Below are positions 16,633 to 25,492 of a stretch of DNA of 32,794 nt, piece by piece. Below the pieces are notes generated by a model. It ran no database searches. It was not told the DNA's origin and saw only the letters and a program-made list of their open reading frames with translations. Source of the DNA: Caryophanales bacterium UBA7581 (lineage in GTDB: Bacteria > Bacillota_I > Bacilli_A > RFN20 > CAG-826); NCBI GenBank assembly GCA_002477825.1, contig DLKT01000052.1:1-32794 (forward strand), read 5' to 3'. Made by a program: the position numbers and the translations under genes. Every line of letters starts with the position of its first letter. Positions within the stretch are counted from its first letter, which is position 1.

Positions 16633-17553
16633 ATGAAAAAATTTATAAAAGTATTAGCCTTACCAGTAATAAGTGTAATTGCGTTAGGCGCATGTTCACA
16701 AAACTTTGATGAAAATAAGGAGATTAAGATTTATACAAGAGATACTTCAAGCGGTACCCGTGATGGCTTCTTTACGGGAATTGGTTTTGAAGAAGCAGTG
16801 AAAGATGATACTGTTTTAAAAGAAGGAAAAATCCGCGTTGATTCTAATGGAGATATGATTTCCGCCATTGAAAATGATCTTTATGGAATTGGTTATATTT
16901 CTTTATCTAGCTTGACTGAAAAATTAAATGGTATTGCTTATGAAGGAACGGAACCAACCGAAGAAAATGTTATTAATAAGAATTACCAATTAACTCGTAA
17001 TTTTAATTATTGCTATAGAGCCGAATATAATAATCAACAAAATAAAGAAATCGTTTTAGCTTTCATTCGTTATATGAAAACCGTTGAAGGCGAAGCTACT
17101 ATCAAACAACATGGTGGTATCGTAAATACGATAGCGACCCAAAGCTGGGATGAAATAAAAGAGAATTATGCGATTGCAGGTCAAGATAATTCAAACCTTA
17201 CCATTACCGTAGGTGGTTCAACAAGTGTTCAATCTATCGTTAGTAATTTATTATTAGAATTTTCAAAAAAATGTGGAAACTTCAAATACATCTATAATCC
17301 TACTGGATCTTCTGATGCTTATAAAAGGACCAATGGTAGTGAAAAAGATGGTGCGAATGCCTGTGATTTAGCCTTTGCTTCTCGTGAATTCAAAGATAGT
17401 GAAGCTATGAGCGATGAACTAAAAGGTATGATGTGTATTGACGCAATTGTCGTCGTCACTAATAAGGACAACAAGACTTTACAGAATATAAATAAAACGA
17501 CTTTAAAGAGCATTTATGACGGAACTATCCAAACATGGAAAGAGGTTAAATAA
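16633..17553 (+). CDS. pstS: Circularly permuted phosphate-binding lipoprotein (PstS-like)
   Basis: 306 residues. The ATG at 16633 follows GAAGGAGA at a good distance; an ATG at 16615 has no site. The lipobox is ALGAC (Cys21). The protein holds both halves of PstS in reversed order. The N-terminal half begins IYTRDTSSGTRDGFF, the phosphate-loop region normally found mid-protein, and continues through AIENDLYGIGYISLSSL and FIRYMKTVEGEATIKQHGGI, normally the C-terminus. The other half then starts LTITVGGSTSVQSI, normally the mature N-terminus, with the second phosphate loop NPTGSSDAYK and DLAFASREFK, and ends IYDGTIQTWKEV, normally mid-protein. The phosphate loops are kept, so binding is expected. 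It is the first gene of the Pst operon, and its end overlaps pstC by 38 bp. Confidence 0.9.
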   Translation: MKKFIKVLALPVISVIALGACSQNFDENKEIKIYTRDTSSGTRDGFFTGIGFEEAVKDDTVLKEGKIRVDSNGDMISAIENDLYGIGYISLSSLTEKLNGIAYEGTEPTEENVINKNYQLTRNFNYCYRAEYNNQQNKEIVLAFIRYMKTVEGEATIKQHGGIVNTIATQSWDEIKENYAIAGQDNSNLTITVGGSTSVQSIVSNLLLEFSKKCGNFKYIYNPTGSSDAYKRTNGSEKDGANACDLAFASREFKDSEAMSDELKGMMCIDAIVVVTNKDNKTLQNINKTTLKSIYDGTIQTWKEVK

Positions 17554-18484
17554 ACCTCTTTTTAGTGCTTCTAAAAAGAAGTTAATTGGCGATAAAATCT
17601 CCCAATCTCTTTTTCAAATTATCGCCATATTTTGTAGTCTTGTTGTTGTATTTATTGCCGCTTTTATATTGATTAAGGGGAGTACTCCATTTATAAAAAA
17701 ATATGAGATTAACGGAAGCTTTTATTCTGTTAATCCCTTTCGTTTTATTTTTGGAATGACATGGTTTAAAAGTCCGAATGTCTATGGCGTAGGATTTATT
17801 ATTCTTAACACCCTCTTCATTACCTTACTATCTTTACTCATTAGTGGGCCAATATCTATTCTTACGGCATTATACATCGTTAAGATTTCCCCTCGATGGC
17901 TCAGCAAGATTTTAAATACAGTAGTGGAATTATTAGCGGCAATTCCTTCGGTTATTTATGGCTTATTCGGTCGTGGTGTATTAACCCAAATTACGAATGG
18001 ATTAGCCAATTTATTTGGATATCAAAGTGCGGGTGGTTTAGGCCTTTTAACAAGTGTTAGTGTTCTTTCTATTATGATTATTCCAACCATTACCATGTTA
18101 TCTGCAAGTGCGATACAAGCAGTAAAAAAAGATATTGAATTAGGAAGTTTAGCATTGGGTACTTCAAAAACAGAGACCTATTTTCTCGCTGTTTTACCTG
18201 CTGCTAAAAGTGGTATTATTCAAGGAATTATATTAGGTGTAGGAAGAGCATTAGGAGAAGCTACTGCAGTAAGTTTAGTATGCGGAAATAGTACGCAAGG
18301 ACCTACTTTTAATCCATTCGACCCAACTTCCACTTTAACTACGACCATGTTAGCGAGTATTCATGAAACCTTAGGATTAGACTACGATATTCGATTTAGT
18401 GTGGGTTTAGTATTAATTATCATGATTTTCGGTGTGAATTTATTATTGAGTTATATGAAAAAAAGATTGGGGCGAGTAAAATGA
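17516..18484 (+). CDS. pstC: Phosphate ABC transporter permease PstC
   Basis: 322 residues, normal length. It has an N-terminal helix (about 32-55), an outer loop, then the five-helix permease core. Conserved features are LLAAIPSVIYGLFG and the EAA loop DIELGSLALGTSKTETYF, which contacts PstB, followed by GRALGEATAV. The start ATG at 17516 lies inside pstS and has only a weak AGAG site, so translation probably depends on ribosomes finishing pstS. A hairpin with a short T run (17539-17563) lies in this overlap. The N-terminal 25 residues are hydrophilic and encoded partly by the overlap. The last 4 bp overlap pstA. Confidence 0.92.
   Translation: MTELSKHGKRLNKPLFSASKKKLIGDKISQSLFQIIAIFCSLVVVFIAAFILIKGSTPFIKKYEINGSFYSVNPFRFIFGMTWFKSPNVYGVGFIILNTLFITLLSLLISGPISILTALYIVKISPRWLSKILNTVVELLAAIPSVIYGLFGRGVLTQITNGLANLFGYQSAGGLGLLTSVSVLSIMIIPTITMLSASAIQAVKKDIELGSLALGTSKTETYFLAVLPAAKSGIIQGIILGVGRALGEATAVSLVCGNSTQGPTFNPFDPTSTLTTTMLASIHETLGLDYDIRFSVGLVLIIMIFGVNLLLSYMKKRLGRVK
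17539..17563 (+). terminator. Terminator-like hairpin inside the pstS-pstC overlap
   Basis: Stem AAAGAGGTT (17539-17547) / AACCTCTTT (17553-17561), 5-nt loop containing the pstS stop, then five T. It lies within the first codons of pstC. It could end part of the transcripts after pstS, giving more binding protein than permease. Confidence 0.6.
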
Positions 18485-19671
18485 GAAAAATAAAAGATAA
18501 AATCCTTCAAGGAACCACTTCCGCCTCAACTGCTTTAGTCGTTTTATTCTTAGTAGCGATTATTAGTTACATTTTATTTACGGGTGGAAAAAACTTTCAA
18601 CCGAAGATGTTTACGAGCGATTATTATGAAACACCCTATTTTGTCAATGTAAAAACAGAAAGTGATTTGTTTCATTATGAAGATAAAGAAGATGTTTTTT
18701 ATTCTTCTAACTGGGGAATAGGAATAAAAGACACGAAAGATCTAAACGGAAAAGATGTGATTCAAATTGTTGAACTCGATAATTTATCCCCTTTAAAAAA
18801 TGCAACAAATAAAGAAACAAACGAAGAATTTGTAGTAAAAAAGGGCTTGCTCATCAATCGGATTACGATTAAAGATGAAACAGGCAATACTCGATTATTT
18901 ACTGCTGATAAAGGGGCAGAAGCAATGAGAGATGCCTTAGACACTTCGACCGTTTTAATAGAATTATATTTATTAAAAATGGGTGGAGGAATTAGAGGTA
19001 GTCTGCTATCTACGCTTTATCTTATATTGTTAACTCTATTAATGGTAATTCCTTTAGGCGTCATTACCGCTATATATTTTACGGAAATCGCGAAAAATAA
19101 TAAAATCAATCAATTTCTGCTATCTTTAATCGATATGATTTCAGGAATTCCTTCTATTATTTTTGGTCTATTAGGTTTGATTTGCTTTATTCCCATTGTT
19201 TCTAAAATGACGGGAAGTGGTGGCGGTTCTATTCTTGCTGGTGCCTTTACCATGACGCTTATGCTTTTACCGGTTGTGATTAAAACGACGATGGAAACGA
19301 TTATGACGATTCCTAAAAGTTATAAATATGCTTCTTTAGCGCTAGGAGCAAGTATGTCACAAACGATTTTTAAAGTCATATTACCCAATTCAATTCGCGG
19401 TATTTTGACTTCCGTTTTATTAGCAATTGGACGAATTATTGGTGAAAGCGCAGCGTTGATCTTCGCTATCGGAACTTATATTTCTGATCACGTAAGTTTA
19501 AGCGGACAGTCTACCACTTTAGCGGTACATATTTGGACATTGATGAGTGGCGATAATCCGAATTATGCTTCAGCGTGCAGTATCAGTATTGTCATTTTAA
19601 TTGTTGTATTAATCTTAAATCTTTCGATAAAGTTAGTCAGTTATCGATTGGATAGAACGAGGGTGAAATGA
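18481..19671 (+). CDS. pstA: Phosphate ABC transporter permease PstA with a large outer-loop insertion
   Basis: 396 residues, about 100 longer than typical PstA. The first helix (about 16-38) is followed by about 115 hydrophilic residues (roughly 40-158, from FQPKMFTSDYYET to STVLIELYLLK) before GGGIRGSLLSTLYL, where standard PstA resumes. The permease core is normal: DMISGIPSIIFGLLGL, the EAA-like segment YKYASLALGASMSQTIFKVI and IGRIIGESAAL. The inserted loop faces the outside, where PstS docks. It may have adapted to the permuted PstS, which is inference. The gene overlaps pstC and pstB by 4 bp each. Confidence 0.92.
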   Translation: MRKIKDKILQGTTSASTALVVLFLVAIISYILFTGGKNFQPKMFTSDYYETPYFVNVKTESDLFHYEDKEDVFYSSNWGIGIKDTKDLNGKDVIQIVELDNLSPLKNATNKETNEEFVVKKGLLINRITIKDETGNTRLFTADKGAEAMRDALDTSTVLIELYLLKMGGGIRGSLLSTLYLILLTLLMVIPLGVITAIYFTEIAKNNKINQFLLSLIDMISGIPSIIFGLLGLICFIPIVSKMTGSGGGSILAGAFTMTLMLLPVVIKTTMETIMTIPKSYKYASLALGASMSQTIFKVILPNSIRGILTSVLLAIGRIIGESAALIFAIGTYISDHVSLSGQSTTLAVHIWTLMSGDNPNYASACSISIVILIVVLILNLSIKLVSYRLDRTRVK

Positions 19672-20420
19672 TGGAAAAAGTATTTGAAATACAAGATATT
19701 AATCTATTTTATGGAACAAAACATGTTTTAAAAGATGTGGATATGTCCATTTATAAAAATAAAGTAACTGCATTTATTGGACCTTCAGGATGCGGAAAAT
19801 CGACGTTACTTCGTTGTTTTAATCGCATGAATGATTTTATTGATGATTGTAAAATTACGGGTTCACTAAAATATCATGGTGAAGAGATTGAAACGTTGAA
19901 TCCTATTATGCTAAGAACAAATGTGGGAATGGTGTTTCAAAATCCTAATCCATTTCCAATGAGTATTTTTGATAACGTGGCTTATGGACCAAGAGCGAGC
20001 GGAATTAACGATAAAAAAGTTTTAATGGAAATCGTAATTGATTCTTTAAAGAAAGCTGCTTTATATGATGAAGTGAGTGACCGCTTAAAAGATAATGCCC
20101 TTTCTTTATCGGGCGGACAACAACAAAGATTATGTATCGCACGTTGCATTGCTATGCATCCCGAAGTGATTTTAATGGATGAACCTACAAGTGCATTAGA
20201 TCCCATTGCAACCGCTAAAATAGAAGAGTTAATTGATACATTAAAAAAAGATTATACGATTATCATTGTTACACATAACATGCAACAAGCAACAAGAATT
20301 AGTGACTATACCGCATTTTTTATGTTAGGTGAAGTTGTGGAATATGATGAGACCAAAGAAATATTTGGCAATCCTAAAAATAAAAAAACAGAAGATTATA
20401 TTACAGGAAGGTTTGGTTGA
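19668..20420 (+). CDS. pstB: Phosphate ABC transporter ATP-binding protein PstB
   Basis: 250 residues, standard. It drives phosphate import with PstC and PstA. Walker A is GPSGCGKST, followed by LLRCFNRMNDFI, a PstB hallmark. The Q-loop region is MVFQNPNPFPMSIFDN, the signature LSGGQQQRLCIARC, Walker B VILMDEPTSALDP and the switch His is in IIVTHNMQQA. Two adjacent ATGs (19668, 19671) could start it; the first overlaps the pstA stop. The stop shares one base with the phoU start, so translation is coupled. Confidence 0.97.
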   Translation: MMEKVFEIQDINLFYGTKHVLKDVDMSIYKNKVTAFIGPSGCGKSTLLRCFNRMNDFIDDCKITGSLKYHGEEIETLNPIMLRTNVGMVFQNPNPFPMSIFDNVAYGPRASGINDKKVLMEIVIDSLKKAALYDEVSDRLKDNALSLSGGQQQRLCIARCIAMHPEVILMDEPTSALDPIATAKIEELIDTLKKDYTIIIVTHNMQQATRISDYTAFFMLGEVVEYDETKEIFGNPKNKKTEDYITGRFG

Positions 20421-21067
20421 TGGTTATGAAAATGGAAGATGAAATGATGAATCTAAAAAAGATGGTCGTGAAGATGGCGGAGTTAGTGCATGAAAATCTT
20501 TCTTTAGCGATGGAAAATTATTATCATTATCAAAAAGATAAAGCTAAGCTTATCCGTGATGATTTAGTAGATACACAAGAAAGAGAAATTGAAGAAGTAT
20601 GTTTGAATTTGATGCTCAAAGAACGTCCTTTTGCTAGAGATCTTCGTTTTATTTCAGGCGTTTTAACTTTAGTGGCTGATTTAGAAAGACTAGGAGATCA
20701 TGCTGAAGATATTGTAAGCTTTGCGTCTAGAATGCAAACTTGCAAGCATGAAACCATTCCTTCTTTAGATAAAGCTTTTCAAGAGAGCATGGGAATGGTG
20801 GATTATTCTATACGCGCTTTCGTACAAGATGATGTGTCTTTAGCAGAAAGTGTCATCAAAAAAGATGATGAAGTGGATGCGCTATACGAACAAAGCGTAA
20901 AAGATATTATAAAAAAATTAAATGAACATATTTTTTCAAGTGATTTTGCTATTTATTCGACACTCGTGGTAAAATACATTGAACGTATTGCGGACCATGC
21001 CGTTAACGTCAGTGAATGGGTAATTTACATTCATAATGGCTATTATAAAGATACGCAAATGTTCTAA
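20420..21067 (+). CDS. phoU: Phosphate transport regulator PhoU
   Basis: 215 residues from the ATG at 20420, which follows AGGAAGG by 8 nt; an in-frame TTG one codon earlier is less likely. It has two three-helix PhoU repeats. The first has the metal-site motif VADLERLGDHAEDI, and the second has the matching VKYIERIADHAVNV; both carry the conserved E-R-x-x-D-H core. PhoU couples the Pst transporter to the PhoR kinase and restrains both when phosphate is plentiful. It sits between pstB and the two-component genes, 14 nt before the regulator. Confidence 0.96.
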   Translation: MVMKMEDEMMNLKKMVVKMAELVHENLSLAMENYYHYQKDKAKLIRDDLVDTQEREIEEVCLNLMLKERPFARDLRFISGVLTLVADLERLGDHAEDIVSFASRMQTCKHETIPSLDKAFQESMGMVDYSIRAFVQDDVSLAESVIKKDDEVDALYEQSVKDIIKKLNEHIFSSDFAIYSTLVVKYIERIADHAVNVSEWVIYIHNGYYKDTQMF

Positions 21068-21081
21068 AGGAGGCGCATATC

Positions 21082-21735
21082 ATGAATCTTATTTATTCGG
21101 TTGAAGATGATCATGACATTGCTAAAATCATTAATAAGACGTTAACAAAAGCGGGTTATGAAGTACAAAGCTTTTATGATGGGAAAAGTTTTTTTGAGGC
21201 CTTTATTAAAGAGACACCACAAATGGTACTACTTGATATGATGCTTCCAGATATGGATGGATTAGAAATTTTAAAAAGGATTCGTGAAAAAAATAAAGAG
21301 ATTTATGTTCTTATTATTAGTGCTAAAAGAATGATTACGGATAAAATGGATGGCTTTGATTTAGGCGCAGATGACTATATTGAAAAGCCATTTGATTTAT
21401 TAGAACTCATTAGCCGAGTCAATGCACATTTTAGAAGAATTCAAAAACCATCAATTTTAACTTACCATCAACTTCGCATTGATGTAAGTGCCCATCAAGT
21501 GAAAATAGAAGATGAAGAAATCAATTTGACCGTAAAAGAATTTGCCATTTTAAAAAAGCTAGTTGAAAATCAAGGAAAAGTCGTAAGTAGAGAAATGCTA
21601 CTAGATGAAATATGGGGAAGTGATTCTATTTTAGAATCGAGAACCATTGATATGCATGTGAAAAGCTTAAGAAAAAAATTAAAAGATGAATCCTTAATTG
21701 AAACGATTTATGGAGTGGGGTATAAGATGCCATGA
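21082..21735 (+). CDS. phoP: OmpR-type response regulator, PhoP/PhoB-like
   Basis: 217 residues. The receiver domain has the acid pocket Glu8-Asp9-Asp10, phosphoacceptor Asp52 in LLDMMLPDMDG, Ser80 and Lys102 (EKPFDLLEL). The C-terminal winged helix (about 125-217) has the LTVKEFAILKKLVENQGKVVS-type start and SRTIDMHVKSLRKKL recognition helix of the OmpR/PhoB class. It is the likely activator that binds the TTTACA repeats upstream of pstS. It follows phoU and overlaps the kinase gene by 4 bp. The AAAGGAGG site is strong, which suggests higher output than its neighbours. Confidence 0.93.
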   Translation: MNLIYSVEDDHDIAKIINKTLTKAGYEVQSFYDGKSFFEAFIKETPQMVLLDMMLPDMDGLEILKRIREKNKEIYVLIISAKRMITDKMDGFDLGADDYIEKPFDLLELISRVNAHFRRIQKPSILTYHQLRIDVSAHQVKIEDEEINLTVKEFAILKKLVENQGKVVSREMLLDEIWGSDSILESRTIDMHVKSLRKKLKDESLIETIYGVGYKMP

Positions 21736-23393
21736 AAAAGAAATTAATATGGATATCTACACTTCTAACTTCTTTTACGTTAATTGTTTTTTTAATGCTT
21801 TCTATTTTATTTACTGCCAAAAACAACCGTCAAAATAATGAAAAAGTTTTAAGTGACCTCGTTTTAGTTTTACGTGATAATTACATTCATGATGAATATG
21901 AAAAAAGTGCGGAAATCGTTACACGTATTGATAATCGTTATCGAGTCACTATCATTAACGATAGTGGAACAGTAGTCTATGATACTTTTCCTGAATTAAT
22001 AGAAGAAAATCACTTAGATCGTCCAGAAATTCAGCATTTAGGGGAGATTAGTTATCGTTATTCTAAAACTTTAGGCTATAAAATGCTTTATAAAGCCACT
22101 TATTTAATTGAAGAAAAACTCTATTTAAGAGTGGCAATTCCTGAAGCCAAACTAAAAGCGGCGGACCATGTTTATATTCTTGAAATGAGTGCAGTCGCTT
22201 TAATAATTCTAGGAATTGATATTGTCATAATTACCTTGAGTTCAAGAAAACTGACTGAACCTATAAAAAAAGAAATTTATCGTTTGAATCAATTAACTGG
22301 AGATCAACCACCTCTTTTAGATGATGATATCTTAAGTTTATCAAAGCAGATTGAAGATGTTTCCATCTTAATTGATGATAAAATGCAGTTGATTAATAAA
22401 GAAAAAACACGACTAAATGATTTAATCAACAATTTAAATGCTGGGATCATAGTGTTACATGGTGAAACAATCGAACTCTATAACGTTTTAGCGGCTCAGC
22501 TCTTTCATTTAAAGAAAGATGAACTGATAGGGAAGAATTATTGTTATGCTATCCTTGATTATCAATTCTCTTTAAAAATACAAAATGTGATACAAAATCA
22601 TGTAGAAGAATCCTTTGTATATCATGATAATCAAAATACTTATCGAATTATTCTTACTCCAATTTCCAATCAAAATGAAACCTTAATTTTTATCTATGAT
22701 ATCACCAAAGAAATGCAACTCAATCAGATGAAAGAAGATTTCTTTGCGAATGCTTCTCATGAATTAAAAAGTCCACTTACCACAATATTAGGTTTTTTAC
22801 AAATGATTGAACAAGGTATATTAACTGAAAAAAGTGATATTGAAGATGCTTTTTCTAGAATTACTAAAGAAGCAAAACGCATGAATTCTATCATCTCTGA
22901 AATGCTAAATCTTGCAAGTTTAGAAGTAAATCAAAAAGAGAAAACAATGACAGAACTATCCGTTTTTGAAATAACGCAAGATATTCTTTCCTCTTTTAAA
23001 AGAGATATCAAACAAAAAGGGCTTAAAATAGAAATAGAAAATAAAGATGATTTTAAAGTAAAAATGAATGCGATGGATTTATATCATCTCATTTCTAATT
23101 TAGTTAGTAACGCAATTAAGTACAATAAGCAAAAAGGAAAAATACAAATTATTATTCAAAAACCATTCTTTGTTATTATAGATACGGGGATTGGCATTCC
23201 TTATGCGGAACAAAGCCGAATTTTTGAAAGATTTTATCGGGTGGATAAAGCTAAATCTAAAGAACTTGGTGGGACTGGTTTAGGTTTAGCGATTGTGAAA
23301 CATATTGTGAATAATTATGATTTAACATTAGAACTAGAATCAAAAGAAAATGAAGGCACTACTTTTAAAATCGGTTGGAAAATTAATGAATAG
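21732..23393 (+). CDS. phoR: Sensor histidine kinase, PhoR-like
   Basis: 553 residues. It has a membrane helix at about 7-27, an extracytoplasmic segment, a second helix at about 148-170 and a PAS-like region (about 225-325). HisKA follows with SHELKSPLTTILGF (phospho-acceptor His343) and then the HATPase domain. The N box is LISNLVSNAIKYN, G1 is DTGIGIPYAEQSRIFERFYR and G2 is GGTGLGLAIV. This is the PhoR layout. Located in the pst-phoU operon, it very likely senses phosphate through PhoU-Pst and phosphorylates the adjacent regulator. A bidirectional terminator follows. Confidence 0.93.
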   Translation: MKKKLIWISTLLTSFTLIVFLMLSILFTAKNNRQNNEKVLSDLVLVLRDNYIHDEYEKSAEIVTRIDNRYRVTIINDSGTVVYDTFPELIEENHLDRPEIQHLGEISYRYSKTLGYKMLYKATYLIEEKLYLRVAIPEAKLKAADHVYILEMSAVALIILGIDIVIITLSSRKLTEPIKKEIYRLNQLTGDQPPLLDDDILSLSKQIEDVSILIDDKMQLINKEKTRLNDLINNLNAGIIVLHGETIELYNVLAAQLFHLKKDELIGKNYCYAILDYQFSLKIQNVIQNHVEESFVYHDNQNTYRIILTPISNQNETLIFIYDITKEMQLNQMKEDFFANASHELKSPLTTILGFLQMIEQGILTEKSDIEDAFSRITKEAKRMNSIISEMLNLASLEVNQKEKTMTELSVFEITQDILSSFKRDIKQKGLKIEIENKDDFKVKMNAMDLYHLISNLVSNAIKYNKQKGKIQIIIQKPFFVIIDTGIGIPYAEQSRIFERFYRVDKAKSKELGGTGLGLAIVKHIVNNYDLTLELESKENEGTTFKIGWKINE

Positions 23394-23394
23394 A

Positions 23395-23430
23395 AAAAAG
23401 GCGGAGACAATAAATCTCCGCTTATTTTTT
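23395..23430. terminator. Bidirectional terminator between convergent phoR and the flavoprotein gene
   Basis: Stem GCGGAGA (23401-23407) / TCTCCGC (23415-23421), 7-nt loop. T-rich tracts follow on both strands (TTATTTTTT on +, CCTTTTTT on -), so it can end both operons. Confidence 0.8.
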
Positions 23431-24354
23431 CTTCTTTTTATCTTTTGAACGTTTATCAGAAATAATTTTCATTTCTTTTTCAGTAATTACGCTTACACCA
23501 TTTTGTTTTGCCCAATCAACACAGCCTTGTAAAACAATTTTTAAAAAGGGACGAGGAACTTTTACGATACATTTTAATGCGTCATCGGTAAATGTAACAT
23601 CCGTGTTTAATCTTTTCGTGGCGTAACGAACAGAAGTTAAGTCAACTTCTTTATCGGGAATGCCTACAGAAATTGGCTTTTTATAATCCGAACACCAGAA
23701 ATATTTAGAATCACGATAACCCCAGTTCGTTGGAAGAGGGCAGAAGTTTTTACGCGTAACGCCTTGAACAATAGCGTCATAATATTTATCTTTTAATAAA
23801 ATCTTATCAATTTTTAAGATGAAGTGAGCGCCATATTTAGAAGTGATGCCGTTAAAGTTATGATAGGGTTCTTGATATTCATCTTGAACTTGATCATTTT
23901 GCGCGTCAACTAATTCTTTGACCCAAGTACATTCAAATACTTGAAGCGCTTCTTCAATGATTTTTGGATAATTACCTTTTGGATCTTCTTTTTTTCTTTC
24001 TCCATCTACGGTAGTGAATTTAAAATCTTTCATTTTTTCTTCGGGTGTATCTCCAGGGAAACCTAAACGGACATGTTCTGCGAATCCTTTTTTAGAAAAG
24101 GAAAGGAAGTTAATCGTACATCTCCCGTGCCTTAATATCCCTTTAGCGGTATTCGAAGTGTTTCGACATTCTAACACCATTGCGTAATAATCTTTTCCGG
24201 CAATGTAATAAGGAAATACTAAAGAATATGCACCAAAAGAGGTGAGTTTTCCTTCTTCATCTAAAGTACCGATTAAACAAAGTGGCATAGGGAAGAAAGA
24301 GGAAGATTGATAAAAATTATCAACGATACGAATACTTTTAAATTTTTGTTTCAT
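23422..24354 (-). CDS. Flavin-reductase-like (FMN-binding split barrel) protein
   Basis: 310 residues. The start at 24354 follows AAAGGAG by 8 nt; an ATG at 24372 would overlap the previous gene and lacks a site. The first part matches the flavin-reductase-like fold: FFPMPLCLIGTLDEEGKLT, then SNTAKGILRHGRCTINFLS where phosphate and FMN contacts lie in the family. The C-terminal half (about 180-310) is longer than in simple flavin reductases and ends in a Lys-rich tail. The natural substrate is unknown. The gene lies just downstream of, and likely cotranscribed with, the membrane protein at 24369-25382. Confidence 0.65.
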   Translation of the reverse strand: MKQKFKSIRIVDNFYQSSSFFPMPLCLIGTLDEEGKLTSFGAYSLVFPYYIAGKDYYAMVLECRNTSNTAKGILRHGRCTINFLSFSKKGFAEHVRLGFPGDTPEEKMKDFKFTTVDGERKKEDPKGNYPKIIEEALQVFECTWVKELVDAQNDQVQDEYQEPYHNFNGITSKYGAHFILKIDKILLKDKYYDAIVQGVTRKNFCPLPTNWGYRDSKYFWCSDYKKPISVGIPDKEVDLTSVRYATKRLNTDVTFTDDALKCIVKVPRPFLKIVLQGCVDWAKQNGVSVITEKEMKIISDKRSKDKKKKK

Positions 24355-24368
24355 AAAATAAGCTCCTT

Positions 24369-25382
24369 TCATTCATCAAAGTTCTGTTCATATTTTATTC
24401 CATAATGATTGAGACTTGCCATAAATTTTCCGCCTAAAAAAGCGGTTCCGTCATCCATAAAAGACATTAATTTTTTCTTATCTTTTCCATAAAAGATGAT
24501 TTTAAGTAAAAGGGAACCATCCTTTTTTTCAAAGACGATTTTTTCAATGTCGGAAAAATGACATTTTTGTTTCTTTACTAAAGAAACATAGGTATATTCT
24601 CCATCTTTTAAAATAAATTTTTCTCTAAAATAGGCAATAACTCCAATCGTTCCAATGATGGCAAAGAAAGCAGGAAATGCGATGAGGAACCATAGATTCA
24701 TCACATGAATCAAATTTAACACGAGTATAGTTAAAGTGCCTAACCACCCAATGATAAAGAAGATAAGAATGATTTTGAATAGGCTTTTTGAATTTTTAAT
24801 TTCAAAATCCATATTTTCATCTGGATTGATTTTGGGTGCTTCGTTTTCAATGATTTCTAGAATTTTTGCGAGTACTTCTTCTTTGGTCCAATCTTGAATA
24901 TCAAAGGTTTCTTTTTGCGTAACTAAAGACAAACCATCTTTAGAAGAAATAACACTAACGCCAAATGGATTTTTCTTTTCTTTTATTAGTTCAACGATGA
25001 TAAGATAGACACCATTTTGTTCTATAGAGTAATCATAATCTACAATGCAACGGGTACGATGAAGTAAATCATTTAATTCTTGAAATTCATCATGAATATA
25101 AGAATCAATAAAATCAAAAACGACGTTATCATTTTTATGTTTGTTAATTAAATTTTCTACTTTGTTTTCAGGATTGGCGGCAAATTTCTTTTTTTCGTTT
25201 CTAATTTTTAATGAAACATAAAGCGAAATAGAGAGTCCGGCCACTAAAAGAATAATACCAATGATTAAAAAGGAAGTGATGAATGTATCATCTTTTCTAT
25301 TGCTTAGAATTAGCATGAATAAAGAAAGTACTAAAAGTACTGTACTCGTTATACTATATTTTTTGTACTTTTTTGTTTGCAT
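24369..25382 (-). CDS. Membrane protein of unknown function with a PH-like C-terminal domain
   Basis: 337 residues. Two helices at the N-terminus (about 10-29 and 35-55), a soluble stretch of about 150 residues, two more helices (about 203-222 and 230-252), and a C-terminal beta-rich domain. That last part (KFILKDGEYTYVSL, CHFSDIEKIVFEKKDG) has the look of bacterial PH-like domains that follow membrane helices. I do not recognise a specific family. A GAGGATG site precedes the ATG at 7 nt. A TACAAT -10 lies at 25406-25411 with a TAGAAA -35 at 17 bp. It is the first gene of a two-gene operon with the flavoprotein. Confidence 0.6.
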   Translation of the reverse strand: MQTKKYKKYSITSTVLLVLSLFMLILSNRKDDTFITSFLIIGIILLVAGLSISLYVSLKIRNEKKKFAANPENKVENLINKHKNDNVVFDFIDSYIHDEFQELNDLLHRTRCIVDYDYSIEQNGVYLIIVELIKEKKNPFGVSVISSKDGLSLVTQKETFDIQDWTKEEVLAKILEIIENEAPKINPDENMDFEIKNSKSLFKIILIFFIIGWLGTLTILVLNLIHVMNLWFLIAFPAFFAIIGTIGVIAYFREKFILKDGEYTYVSLVKKQKCHFSDIEKIVFEKKDGSLLLKIIFYGKDKKKLMSFMDDGTAFLGGKFMASLNHYGIKYEQNFDE

Positions 25383-25405
25383 TTTATCACATCCTCATCT
25401 CTTTT

Positions 25406-25434
25406 ATTGTACACGTTTATCCCACTATTTTCTA
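25406..25434 (-). promoter_or_regulatory. Promoter of the 25382 operon
   Basis: On the - strand, TAGAAA then 17 bp then TACAAT. Four of six and five of six consensus positions match. Confidence 0.5.
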
Positions 25435-25447
25435 TATTTAGAGCATA

Positions 25448-25478
25448 ATAAAAAGACGATTGAATTGCTCAATCGCCT
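25448..25478 (-). terminator. Terminator of the 26818 lipoprotein gene
   Basis: On the - strand, stem GCGATTGA / TCAATCGT with a 5-nt loop, followed by CTTTTTATT. Confidence 0.8.
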
Positions 25479-25492
25479 TATAAGAAAGTAAA

